This document shows, in pieces, positions 25,836 to 33,847 of a stretch of DNA of 50,161 nt (positions are counted from its first letter, which is position 1; the number at the start of each line of letters is the position of its first letter). The notes beneath the pieces are model-generated. The model worked only from the letters and a program-made list of their open reading frames with translations. It was not told the DNA's origin and made no database searches. A program made the translations under genes and the position numbers. The stretch is from assembly GCF_014648275.1 (NCBI RefSeq), contig NZ_BMQU01000025.1, positions 1-50,161 on the forward strand, in the 5' to 3' direction. This DNA is from Pseudomonas laurentiana. Its GTDB lineage: Bacteria > Pseudomonadota > Gammaproteobacteria > Pseudomonadales > Pseudomonadaceae.

Positions 25836-27086
25836 ATGCGTCTTGTTTCTACACTAACCGGAGCGAGCCTTTGCACAGGCATGATGCTGGCTCTGAGTGC
25901 TCCGGCCAGTGCTGCAGTCGACGCCAAGCTGCTCGAAATGCTCAAGGCCAACGGCTCGATCAACCAAGCGCAGTACTCTGAGCTGCAAACCGATCTGGCC
26001 AAGGAAGCCAAGGACGAGGCCGACCAGAAAGCCAAGACGGATCGTTTGAGCTCGTTTGAACAAAAACTGGCATGGGCTGCCAAGACCCAGATCAAAGGTG
26101 ATGTGCGTGTGCGTTATGAGGACGTCAACGTCAACGGCCCGACTAACAACAAGAGCACCAACCAGGACCGCGAACGCATTCGTGCGCGCTTCGGTATCTA
26201 CAGCGAAATCAACCCGCAAGTAGACACTGGTATCCGTGTAGCGACTGGCAGCAGCAGTGACGCCCGCTCCACCAACCAGAGCATGGACAACTACTTCGAC
26301 AAGAAGCAGCTGTGGCTGGACCAGGCCTATATCGACTTCCACCCTGACGCGATCAAGGACCTGCACCTGATCGGCGGCAAGATGAACCAGCCTTGGGTGA
26401 GCATGGGTGACGTCATCTGGGACAACGACATCAACCCAGAAGGCTTCGCGGCCACCTACAAGCACTCGCTGGGCGGCGCCGAACTGTTCGGTAGCGCCGG
26501 TTACTTCAACCTCAAGGACAACGTCGACGGCGAAGGCGTACAGTTCCGTCACGACCTGCGCCTGTACAGCGGCCAGTTGGGTGCGCGCTTTGCACCGACC
26601 GACGGCATGAAAGTAACCTTGGGTGGCAGCATCTACACCTACGACAACGACAAGAACAGTGCCGCCCTGGCGGTCAACGGCAATACCACCAACGAGTTCA
26701 CCCTGTACGAGGGCTTTGGCCAGATCGACCTGACCAACCTGCCGATTCCACTCTCGGCGTATGGTCAGTATGTGGTCAACAGCGAAACCAAGAGCTCTGA
26801 AGACACTGCCTGGTTGACCGGTGTGAAAACCAAACTGGGTTCATGGAGCCTCGACTACAACTACCGCGATGTACAGCGTGATGCAGTGGTCGGTGCATTC
26901 ACTGACTCCGACTTCGCCAACGGTTTCACCGGTTCGCGTGGTCACAAGGTCAAGGTCGGCTACGAGATCGACAAGAACTTCTCCCTGGGCGCCGCCTACT
27001 ACATGGCAAAGTCTGACACGTCCAACGCGCCGACTCGCGATGCCAACGTAGACACCCTGCAAGTCGACCTGGAAGCCAAGTTCTAA
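25836..27086 (+). CDS. Outer-membrane porin (putative porin family)
   Basis: A 416-residue outer-membrane protein. It has a signal peptide (MRLVSTLTGASLCTGMMLALSAPASA, cut near residue 26), a short helical, charged N-terminal region (LLEMLKANGSINQAQYSELQ then a Lys/Glu/Ala-rich coiled segment) that may trimerise or hold the periplasmic side, and then a long beta-barrel of alternating polar/aromatic residues ending in ANVDTLQVDLEAKF with the C-terminal Phe required by the BAM machinery. It belongs to the putative-porin group (PF16930 type). GGGAGAA lies 7 bases upstream of the ATG. A perfect terminator follows. The solute is unknown. Confidence 0.88.
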   Translation: MRLVSTLTGASLCTGMMLALSAPASAAVDAKLLEMLKANGSINQAQYSELQTDLAKEAKDEADQKAKTDRLSSFEQKLAWAAKTQIKGDVRVRYEDVNVNGPTNNKSTNQDRERIRARFGIYSEINPQVDTGIRVATGSSSDARSTNQSMDNYFDKKQLWLDQAYIDFHPDAIKDLHLIGGKMNQPWVSMGDVIWDNDINPEGFAATYKHSLGGAELFGSAGYFNLKDNVDGEGVQFRHDLRLYSGQLGARFAPTDGMKVTLGGSIYTYDNDKNSAALAVNGNTTNEFTLYEGFGQIDLTNLPIPLSAYGQYVVNSETKSSEDTAWLTGVKTKLGSWSLDYNYRDVQRDAVVGAFTDSDFANGFTGSRGHKVKVGYEIDKNFSLGAAYYMAKSDTSNAPTRDANVDTLQVDLEAKF

Positions 27087-27108
27087 TCGCCTTGCACTGA
27101 GTTACACA

Positions 27109-27149
27109 GGCGGAAAATGCTGACCCCATCCAGCATTTTCCGCCTTTTT
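27109..27149 (+). terminator. Rho-independent terminator of the porin gene
   Basis: GGCGGAAAATGCTG and CAGCATTTTCCGCC form a perfect 14-bp stem with an 8-base loop, followed by TTTTT. It lies 22 bases after the porin stop codon. Confidence 0.92.
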
Positions 27150-27204
27150 CATTTCCGCACCGAAAACCTCAAACCGCTATGCCCGTCTGGTCACCTCACA
27201 TCAC

Positions 27205-27444
27205 TCAGCGCTTGTCCTGAGCCCTGCGCTGCGCTGCCAGATCTTTGGCCAGCGCATCGGCATCCGGCACGGGTGCCTCTGGCAGTGCACGCACGGCTGC
27301 CTGGGCAAGGCGCATCTGTTTGATGAAGCGCCTGCAATTACGGCAAAACAGCAGGTGCTGACGCGCCAGCAGACGTCCACCCAGCGTAAGCTCACCATCC
27401 AGGTAGTCGCTACTACGCGCCACCATTTCCTTGCAGGTCAACAT
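27205..27444 (-). CDS. Small zinc-type anti-sigma factor (zf-HC2)
   Basis: A 79-residue protein with the ZAS/zf-HC2 pattern: Cys4 in MLTCKEMVARSSDYLDGEL, then H30-LLF-C34-RN-C37, that is HxxxCxxC. This fold binds the sigma factor encoded just upstream. There is no membrane segment after it, so it is a soluble anti-sigma factor, unlike the usual membrane-spanning type. Its start overlaps the sigma stop by 7 bases (ATGTTGA), with the AGGAG ribosome site inside the sigma gene, so the two are translationally coupled. Confidence 0.87.
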   Translation of the reverse strand: MLTCKEMVARSSDYLDGELTLGGRLLARQHLLFCRNCRRFIKQMRLAQAAVRALPEAPVPDADALAKDLAAQRRAQDKR

Positions 27445-28049
27445 TGTCCTGTCTCCTCAAAATGCTCCAGGGTCGCGAAGACCTTGAGCCGTGCCCGATG
27501 CAACAGCACGCGCACATTGGAGAGGGAAATCTCGAGCAGATTACAGATTTCCTCCAACTCCAGGCCTTGGCGCTCCCGCAGGATCAGGACACTGCTCTGA
27601 AACTGCGGAAGGCTTAACAGTGTGTGCTCCAGGCACTGACGCAACTCGTCCTCGCTGAGCAGTGCTTCAGGGGTGTCTTCATGCCAGGCAAACGGCGCAA
27701 CGCGCCAATGCCCATCGGCCGCGAAGCGGTCATCGCCAATGCTGCCATGTGGCGACGGCAGGTCGTCGAGCAGCACTTCGCGTCGATTTTGCTTGTAGCG
27801 GTTTTTGGCCGCGTTGGCGGTGATGGTCAGTAACCAGGTCTTGAGGCTGGAACGGCGCTGAAATCCGGGCAGGCTGCGGACAACTGCCAGCCAGGCATCC
27901 TGCACGGCCTCGTCGGCCTGCCGGCTACCAACAATCGCGTAGGCTACCGCACGCATGGCGCTTTGATAGGTGTCGACCAGCTCCTTGAACGCCTGCTGCT
28001 CTCCGGCGAGCAAGCGTTCAAGAAACTCTGTCTCATGGGTACCGGTCAT
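27438..28049 (-). CDS. ECF-type RNA polymerase sigma factor
   Basis: A 203-residue group IV sigma factor. Region 2 is FKELVDTYQSAMRAVAYAIVGSRQADEAVQDAWLAVVRSLPGFQRRSSLKTWLLTITANAAKNRYKQ and region 4 is LPQFQSSVLILRERQGLELEEICNLLEISLSNVRVLLHRARLKVF. The linker of about 45 residues between them (LPSPHGSIGDDRF, HEDTPEALLS) is typical of the RpoE-like family partnered with zf-HC2 anti-sigma proteins. AGGGA lies 9 bases before the ATG. It corresponds by position to PA3285, beside the KAS III gene. The stimulus and regulon are unknown. Confidence 0.9.
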   Translation of the reverse strand: MTGTHETEFLERLLAGEQQAFKELVDTYQSAMRAVAYAIVGSRQADEAVQDAWLAVVRSLPGFQRRSSLKTWLLTITANAAKNRYKQNRREVLLDDLPSPHGSIGDDRFAADGHWRVAPFAWHEDTPEALLSEDELRQCLEHTLLSLPQFQSSVLILRERQGLELEEICNLLEISLSNVRVLLHRARLKVFATLEHFEETGQC

Positions 28050-28148
28050 GGTGATTTTCCCTGAAAGTCGAGTAGGGACTTCGATAGAGGGAATTTGTTA
28101 CAGCGACACAAGCACCTAAAGCACTGGAACGGCGTCCGGGTGCCGGAA

Positions 28149-28175
28149 AGGCTGCCTTGTCGACACAGGCAGCCT
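28149..28175 (-). terminator. Hairpin after the KAS III gene
   Basis: AGGCTGCCT (28149-28157) and AGGCAGCCT (28167-28175) are perfect arms around a TGTCGACA core that is itself self-complementary. On the minus strand only TTT follows. It starts 21 bases after the stop codon of the KAS III gene and probably separates it from the sigma gene. Confidence 0.5.
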
Positions 28176-28195
28176 CCAGATACGCCCTGAAGCGC

Positions 28196-29317
28196 TTAGC
28201 GTTTGCGCAGAATCACACTGCCGATAGAGTAGCCCGCGCCAAACGAACTGAGCACACCCAGTGCGCCCTTGGGCAAATCGTCCTGATGCGTATGCAAGGC
28301 AATCACCGAGCCTGCAGAGCTGGTATTGGCATAGCGGTCCAGAATCACCGGGGCCTCTTCGACAGTCGCGTCACGGCCCAGGAGCTTCTTGACGATCAGG
28401 TGGTTCATGCTCAGGTTGGCCTGGTGCAACCAGAAACGCTTGATGTCGCTGACATTGATATCGTTTTCGGCAAGGTGCTGGCCGATCAGTTCGGCGACCA
28501 TCGGGCACACCTCACGGAAGACCTTGCGCCCCTCTTGAACGAACAGTTTGTCCGGCGCACCGATGCCCTCTTCCGCTGCACGGTTGAGGAAACCAAAGTT
28601 GTTGCGAATGTTGTTGGAGAACTGGGTCAGCAGTTTGGTGCTGACGATATCGAACTGATGGGCCGAGGTAGCAAGGTCGGCACGCTCGACCAGCACAGCC
28701 GTAGCGGCATCGCCAAAGATAAAATGACTGTCACGGTCACGGAAATTCAAATGACCGGTACAGACCTCAGGGCTGATCACCAGCACGGCGCGGGCCTGAC
28801 CGACCTGCACGCTGTTGCAGGCGGTCTGGATACCGAAGGTGGCCGACGAACAGGCCACGTTCATGTCGAAACCAAAACCGTTGATGCCCAGGGCTTGCTG
28901 CACTTCAATGGCAATGGCCGGATAAGGCCGCTGCAGGTTGGAACAGGCAACGATGACTGCATCGACATCGGCCGCAGTACGACCTGCGCGGGCAAGCGCC
29001 TGTTCAGCGGCGGCAACGGCCATCTGGCAAAGAATCGACGGTTCGTCGTTGCTGCGCTCAGGCAAGCGCGGCGCCATGCGTTGCGGATCGAGGATGCCGT
29101 CCTTGTCCATGACGAAGCGGCTCTTGATGCCCGAGGCCTTTTCGATGAACGCAGCGCTGGACTCAGCCAAGGCCTGAACCTCGCCGCGCTCGATGGCTTG
29201 AGCATTATCGGCATTGAACTGGTTGACATAGGCATTGAACGCCTCCACCAGTTCGTCGTTGGAAATGCTGTTGGCCGGGGTGTACAGGCCGGTGCCGCTG
29301 ATCACGACGTTATGCAC
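28196..29317 (-). CDS. Beta-ketoacyl-ACP synthase III (PA3286-like)
   Basis: A 373-residue KAS III-fold condensing enzyme with the complete Cys-His-Asn triad: C156 in DMNVACSSATFG, H298 in FWLHQANLSMNHL, N331 in RYANTSSAGSVIALH. Length and sequence fit P. aeruginosa PA3286, which condenses octanoyl-CoA from beta-oxidation with malonyl-ACP and so feeds fatty acid synthesis. I chose the GTG at 29317 because AGAGGA lies 6 bases upstream and the length then equals PA3286; the open frame extends 49 codons further without homology. It carries a long insertion relative to FabH (SNNIRNNFGFLNRAAEEGIG region). Neighbours are the ECF sigma and HrpA, as in P. aeruginosa. Confidence 0.9.
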   Translation of the reverse strand: MHNVVISGTGLYTPANSISNDELVEAFNAYVNQFNADNAQAIERGEVQALAESSAAFIEKASGIKSRFVMDKDGILDPQRMAPRLPERSNDEPSILCQMAVAAAEQALARAGRTAADVDAVIVACSNLQRPYPAIAIEVQQALGINGFGFDMNVACSSATFGIQTACNSVQVGQARAVLVISPEVCTGHLNFRDRDSHFIFGDAATAVLVERADLATSAHQFDIVSTKLLTQFSNNIRNNFGFLNRAAEEGIGAPDKLFVQEGRKVFREVCPMVAELIGQHLAENDINVSDIKRFWLHQANLSMNHLIVKKLLGRDATVEEAPVILDRYANTSSAGSVIALHTHQDDLPKGALGVLSSFGAGYSIGSVILRKR

Positions 29318-29375
29318 GGTCGTTCCTCTGTTCGGGGCCGGTGCCGGCAAGGCAACGGCCTGTTGGTCGGTCTTA

Positions 29376-29393
29376 TTGGCACGAATGTACCAA
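29376..29393. promoter_or_regulatory. Operator-like palindrome upstream of the KAS III gene
   Basis: TTGGCACGAATGTACCAA has arms TTGG/CCAA and AC/GT with one mismatch pair. It lies 59 bases before the GTG start of the KAS III gene, within the 203-base gap after hrpA. The size and symmetry suit a dimeric repressor. No regulator can be named. Confidence 0.35.
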
Positions 29394-29520
29394 CTTAAGC
29401 GCGCAATGCCCTTGTCAGGCGCAAGCACTGCGCGGTCATGCAATCGGGTGGCCGCTGATGTCACCGGGGCAGGTCACATCAACGGCATACGTCGGCGAAG
29501 TGTGCCACATTTCCAGGCTG

Positions 29521-32500
29521 TTAGGCTTCCACCTGCCCCCACTGCTTGCTCAATCGCTTGTCGGAAATCGGCACCTTGGTTCCCAGTTGCTGGGCAAACA
29601 GTGAAACCCGGTACTCTTCGATCCACCAGCGGTACAGAATCAACTGCTCGTCACGCTTGCCCTCTTGGGCATGCTTGTCGGCGCGTGCCTTGAACTGTGC
29701 CCACAGGCTGCTGAGCTCACCACTCCAGACACGGTCTTTCTGCACCTGCCCAGGCAGTTTTTCCAGACGCAGCTCAATCGCCTTGAGGTAGCGCGGCAGC
29801 TCCTTGAGCCAGAGCGACGGGGTTTCCCGAACAAACCCCGGGTACACCAAGTTGGCCGTTTGCTGCTTGATGTCGTTCAACGCCACTGCCTGGGCCAGGT
29901 CAATCTTGCCCTTGAAGCGCTTCTGCAGGCCATGCCAGAGCTTGAGGATCTCCAGTGTCAGGCGCGCCAGGCGCTCTGCATGCTCGGCCCAGTGACCACG
30001 TTTGCGCTCGGCCAGTGAGGCCAATGCCGCGCCATCACGTGGCAGGCTGGCTTCGCCTTCCAGGATACAGCTGTCGAGACTGGCCAGCAGAATGTCTTCC
30101 ACCAGTGCTTCGATCCGTCCCAGTTCGCGGTACAGCAGCCCGAGCTCGGTCAACCCCGGCAATTTGCCGCGCAGGTACTTGGCTGGCTCGGCCAACTGTT
30201 GCAGCAACAGGCGCTGCAAACCGCGACGGTGCTGGTATTCCGCCTCGGCGGCCGTCGAGAAACGCCCCTCCTTGACCGTCCCGCCCTCTTCCACCAGCGC
30301 CGGATACACCGTCAACGAAAGGCCGGCAATCTTTTGCTGGGCACTTTGCGCAACCTTGGCAAAGCCCTTGGCCTCCACCGGCTGCTGACTCTGTGCCGTC
30401 TGTGGTACGGCCAGCGCCGCCTGGCTTGCGGCGACGAAACGCGAGGTCAGCTCCGCCAGATCGCGGCCTTCGCCCAGGAACTTACCTTGGGCATCGACCA
30501 CCTCCAGGTTCATTTTCAAGTGGCTGTCCACTTGCTCGGCAGCTTCACGCCAGGCCTCATCGCTGACCCGCGCACCGGTCATGCGCAACAACTCTGCCCC
30601 CAGCGCCTGAGGCAACGAGCCGACACCGAAACTCATGCGCTGCAAGGCGGCCTTGACGAAGTCCGGTACGGGCACGAAGTTCTTGCGGGTTGCCTTGGGC
30701 AGGTTGCGCACCAGCACAATGCACTTGGCTTCCAGTAACCCGGGGACCAGCCACTCCAGGCGTTCGCCCGGCAGGTTCGGCAGCAGCGGCGCCGGTAAGC
30801 GCAGGGTGACGCCATCGCGCGGGTGGTTCGGCTCGAAGTGGTAACTCAATGCCAGGCTCAGGTCTCCCAGGCGCAGGGTATCGGGGTACTGCGCGGCGGT
30901 CACTTCACTCGCTTCACGGGCCAGCACATCCTCTTCGCGCATGATCAACAACTGCGGGTCTTTCTGGCTGTTGACCCGGTACCAGCTGTCGAACGTTGCC
31001 GTCTGATGAATTTCAGCAGGCAGACGCGCTTCATAGAAGGCGTAAAGGGTTTCTTCATCGGCAAGGATGTCACGTCGACGCGCCTTGGCTTCCAGCTCGT
31101 CGAGCTGTTCAAGCAAGCGCGTATTGGCCGTCAGGCACTTGGCCCGCGACTGAATTTCACCGCCCACCAGCGCTTCACGGATGAACAGTTCGCGGGACAT
31201 CAGCGGATCGATCGGACCGAAATGCACAGGACGTCGCCCTACGATAATCAACCCGTACAGGGTGATCTGTTCATAGGCTACAACCTGACCACGTTTCTTT
31301 TCCCAGTGCGGCTCGAAGTGGTTCTTCTTGACCAGATGCCCGGCCAGCGGTTCGATCCAGTCCGGTTCGATCTTGGCAACCATCCGCGCATAGAGCTTGG
31401 TGGTTTCCACCAGTTCGGCAGTCATCAGCCATTGCGGGCGCTTCTTGCCCAGGCCAGAGGACGGGTGCACCCAGAAGCGCCGCTGGCGAGCACCAAGGTA
31501 GTCGCCGTCCTCGGTTTTCTGCCCGATCTGGCTGAGCAGGCCGGAAAGCACTGCCTTGTGCAGTTTCGGGTAGTCGGCAGGCTCCTTGTTGATGCTCAAC
31601 TGCAGGTCACGGCAAATCAACCCCAACTGCCGGTGCGCATCACGCCACTCTCGCAAGCGCAGGTAATTGAGGAAATTTTTCCGGCACCAGTTGCGCAATG
31701 GGCTGGCGGTCAGCGCTTGACGCTGTTCCTCGAAACCACGCCAGAGATTGACCAGTGCCGCAAAGTCGGAATCGACATCCTTCCACTGGGCGTGAGCCTG
31801 ATCGGCAGCCTGCTGACGCTCCGGCGGACGCTCGCGCGGGTCCTGCACCGACAGTGCACTGGCAACAATCAGCACTTCCTGCAGGCTACCCTGCTTCGCA
31901 CCTTCGAGCAGCATGCGGCCCAGCCGTGGGTCGACCGGAAGTCGCGCCAGTTGCCGCCCCAGCGGCGTCAGCTGGTTCTCGCGGTTCACCGCAGAGAGCT
32001 CTTGCAACAGGTTGAAGCCGTCGCTGATGGCCTTGCCATCGGGCGGTTCAATGAACGGGAATGCGTCAATCGCGCCCAAACGCAAATGCAGCATCTGCAA
32101 GATCACTGCGGCAAGGTTGGTGCGCAGGATCTCGGGATCGGTAAATGCGGGCCGGGCGTTGAAATCCTCTTCGCTGTAAAGACGCACACAAATGCCTGGC
32201 TCGACCCGACCGCAGCGACCTTTACGCTGGTTGGCGCTGGCCTGCGACACGGCCTCGATCGGCAGCCGCTGAACCTTGGCCCGGTAACTGTAACGGCTGA
32301 TCCGCGCCGTACCGCTGTCGATCACATAGCGAATGCCCGGCACCGTCAGTGAGGTTTCTGCCACGTTGGTTGCCAGCACCACCCGTCGCCCTGGGTGGGA
32401 CTGGAAAATACGTTGCTGTTCGGCCGGCGAAAGCCTGGCGTACAACGGCAGGATTTCGGTGTGCTTGAGCTGGGCCTTGCGCAGCATTTCGGCCGCGTCG

Positions 32501-33432
32501 CGGATTTCCCGCTCACCGGGCAGGAACACCAGCACGTCACCAGGGTGCTTGCCTTCGCTGCGCTCATGGGCGGCAATTTCATCGAGGGTGGCGAGAATCG
32601 CCTGATCCACGGTCAGGTCATCTTCAACCCGATTGCCTTCTTCATCCTGTTCGCTGGTCAGCGGTCGATACCAGGTTTCCACCGGGTAGGTACGCCCCGA
32701 AACCTCGATGATCGGTGCATCGTTGAAGTGCTTGGAGAAGCGCTCCAGGTCGATGGTCGCCGAGGTGATGATCAGCTTCAGGTCAGGACGCCGAGGCAGC
32801 AGGGTCTTGAGGTAACCGAGCAGGAAGTCGATGTTCAGGCTGCGTTCGTGCGCTTCGTCGACAATGATCGTGTCGTAGCGCTCAAGAAAACGGTCGTGCT
32901 GGGTTTCGGCCAGCAGGATACCGTCAGTCATCAGCTTGACCAGGGTGTTGGCATCGCTCTGGTCTTCAAAACGCACCTGGTAGCCCACCAGTGCACCCAG
33001 TGGCGTACCCAGTTCTTCGGCAACCCGCGTCGCAACACTGCGGGCAGCGATCCGGCGTGGCTGGGTATGGGCGATCAGGCCATGCTGGCCGCGACCCAGC
33101 TCCAGGCAGATCTTCGGCAATTGGGTGGTCTTGCCCGACCCCGTCTCGCCCGCAATGATCAGCACCTGATGCTCGGCCAGGACCTTCTTGATCTCATCGC
33201 GCTTGGCGGCAATCGGCAGGCTGTCGTCATAACGAATGAACGGTACGCTTTGTTTGCGCGCCGTCACTCGGGCACAGGATGCCTGCACCCTCTCGACCCA
33301 TTGGGCGAGTTTGGCTTCGTCAGGGTGCTTGCGCAGTTCGTGCAATTGCCGGCGCAGTCGATGACGCTCGGCGATCATGGCGTGATCAAGGTTTTTCAAC
33401 AGTTGATCGATGGCGGAATTCTGGTCTGTCAT
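29521..33432 (-). CDS. hrpA: ATP-dependent RNA helicase HrpA
   Basis: A 1303-residue DEAH-box helicase matching E. coli HrpA (about 1300). Walker A GETGSGKTT lies at residues 95-103, the DEAH box (IIVDEAHERSLNIDFLLGYL) at about 195, then SATI, the motif VLVFLPGEREIRD, TNVAETSLTVPGIRYVIDSG and QRKGRCGRVEPG. The long C-terminal part contains the helicase-associated, OB-fold (DUF3418) and YxxL-rich regions found only in HrpA-type enzymes. In E. coli HrpA rescues stalled ribosomes. The ribosome site is poor (AAGA). The gene is divergent from puuA across a long leader region. Confidence 0.96.
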   Translation of the reverse strand: MTDQNSAIDQLLKNLDHAMIAERHRLRRQLHELRKHPDEAKLAQWVERVQASCARVTARKQSVPFIRYDDSLPIAAKRDEIKKVLAEHQVLIIAGETGSGKTTQLPKICLELGRGQHGLIAHTQPRRIAARSVATRVAEELGTPLGALVGYQVRFEDQSDANTLVKLMTDGILLAETQHDRFLERYDTIIVDEAHERSLNIDFLLGYLKTLLPRRPDLKLIITSATIDLERFSKHFNDAPIIEVSGRTYPVETWYRPLTSEQDEEGNRVEDDLTVDQAILATLDEIAAHERSEGKHPGDVLVFLPGEREIRDAAEMLRKAQLKHTEILPLYARLSPAEQQRIFQSHPGRRVVLATNVAETSLTVPGIRYVIDSGTARISRYSYRAKVQRLPIEAVSQASANQRKGRCGRVEPGICVRLYSEEDFNARPAFTDPEILRTNLAAVILQMLHLRLGAIDAFPFIEPPDGKAISDGFNLLQELSAVNRENQLTPLGRQLARLPVDPRLGRMLLEGAKQGSLQEVLIVASALSVQDPRERPPERQQAADQAHAQWKDVDSDFAALVNLWRGFEEQRQALTASPLRNWCRKNFLNYLRLREWRDAHRQLGLICRDLQLSINKEPADYPKLHKAVLSGLLSQIGQKTEDGDYLGARQRRFWVHPSSGLGKKRPQWLMTAELVETTKLYARMVAKIEPDWIEPLAGHLVKKNHFEPHWEKKRGQVVAYEQITLYGLIIVGRRPVHFGPIDPLMSRELFIREALVGGEIQSRAKCLTANTRLLEQLDELEAKARRRDILADEETLYAFYEARLPAEIHQTATFDSWYRVNSQKDPQLLIMREEDVLAREASEVTAAQYPDTLRLGDLSLALSYHFEPNHPRDGVTLRLPAPLLPNLPGERLEWLVPGLLEAKCIVLVRNLPKATRKNFVPVPDFVKAALQRMSFGVGSLPQALGAELLRMTGARVSDEAWREAAEQVDSHLKMNLEVVDAQGKFLGEGRDLAELTSRFVAASQAALAVPQTAQSQQPVEAKGFAKVAQSAQQKIAGLSLTVYPALVEEGGTVKEGRFSTAAEAEYQHRRGLQRLLLQQLAEPAKYLRGKLPGLTELGLLYRELGRIEALVEDILLASLDSCILEGEASLPRDGAALASLAERKRGHWAEHAERLARLTLEILKLWHGLQKRFKGKIDLAQAVALNDIKQQTANLVYPGFVRETPSLWLKELPRYLKAIELRLEKLPGQVQKDRVWSGELSSLWAQFKARADKHAQEGKRDEQLILYRWWIEEYRVSLFAQQLGTKVPISDKRLSKQWGQVEA

Positions 33433-33470
33433 GGAGTCTTTTTAGTCATGCAGGTGAGCCTGCTGTCGCA

Positions 33471-33492
33471 TGATCGGCATATGATCGGCATA
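33471..33492. repeat. Exact 11-bp tandem repeat upstream of hrpA
   Basis: TGATCGGCATA is duplicated head to tail with no spacer, about 40 bases upstream of the hrpA start codon. It lies in the hrpA promoter region. It may be a recent slippage event or a paired binding site. Confidence 0.6.
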
Positions 33493-33630
33493 GGTAAGGG
33501 TTGCGATTGTCGCAGATTTGCCCCCGCTCGGCACGGATACAGGGTCTCACTGCTTTGTTTAGCCAATGCATATCTGAAGGTATAAAAACGCTGATTTAAT
33601 GAACCTTACTGGCCATGGGAGTATCGGAGC

Positions 33631-33792
33631 ATGACTTCACCTGTGCGCCTGTCCTGCCCTGCATCACGTCCTTCGTTCCCGAAGGTCAGGGCCCGTTCCG
33701 GTGAAAACCCGCTGGTTCACATCATTCTCGCCTTCTGGGCCTTGTGGCACTGCCGCCATGCTCGCCCACCAGACACCCTCGCGCTGATCTGA
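33631..33792 (+). CDS. Possible small ORF / leader peptide upstream of puuA
   Basis: A 53-codon frame starts at an ATG with CGGAGC directly upstream and ends at a TGA 55 bases before the puuA start. Its product begins MTSPVRLSCPASRPSF, contains the hydrophobic stretch PLVHIILAFWALWHC and ends RHARPPDTLALI; it is rich in Arg and Pro. Third positions are moderately GC-biased, which is compatible with coding. I do not recognise the sequence. Because it precedes a polyamine-metabolism gene, a regulatory leader peptide is conceivable; a chance frame is also possible. Confidence 0.4.
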   Translation: MTSPVRLSCPASRPSFPKVRARSGENPLVHIILAFWALWHCRHARPPDTLALI

Positions 33793-33847
33793 CTCCCTAC
33801 ATCGTCAATCACCGGCTGACCTGCACTGCAGGCGGCACTGTGCGCCT

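Larger units (their letters stand above)
33433..33847. other. Long non-coding gap between hrpA and puuA
   Basis: 415 bases without a confirmed gene. It holds an exact tandem duplication of TGATCGGCATA (33471-33492) close to the hrpA start, a -10-like TATAAA at 33581-33586, a possible small ORF (33631-33792) and a perfect short dyad CCTGCA-C-TGCAGG (33820-33832) ending 15 bases before the puuA start. Altogether this would give puuA a leader of about 250 bases if transcription starts after the TATAAA element. Confidence 0.5.

Noticed and set aside
28157-29398. A 413-codon plus-strand frame across the KAS III gene
   Set aside because: It mirrors the synthase gene, whose catalytic triad lies on the minus strand.
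30823-32352. A 509-codon open frame antisense to hrpA
   Set aside because: Same reason: hrpA shows complete DEAH motifs on the other strand, and the antisense product is His/Gln-rich without recognisable structure.
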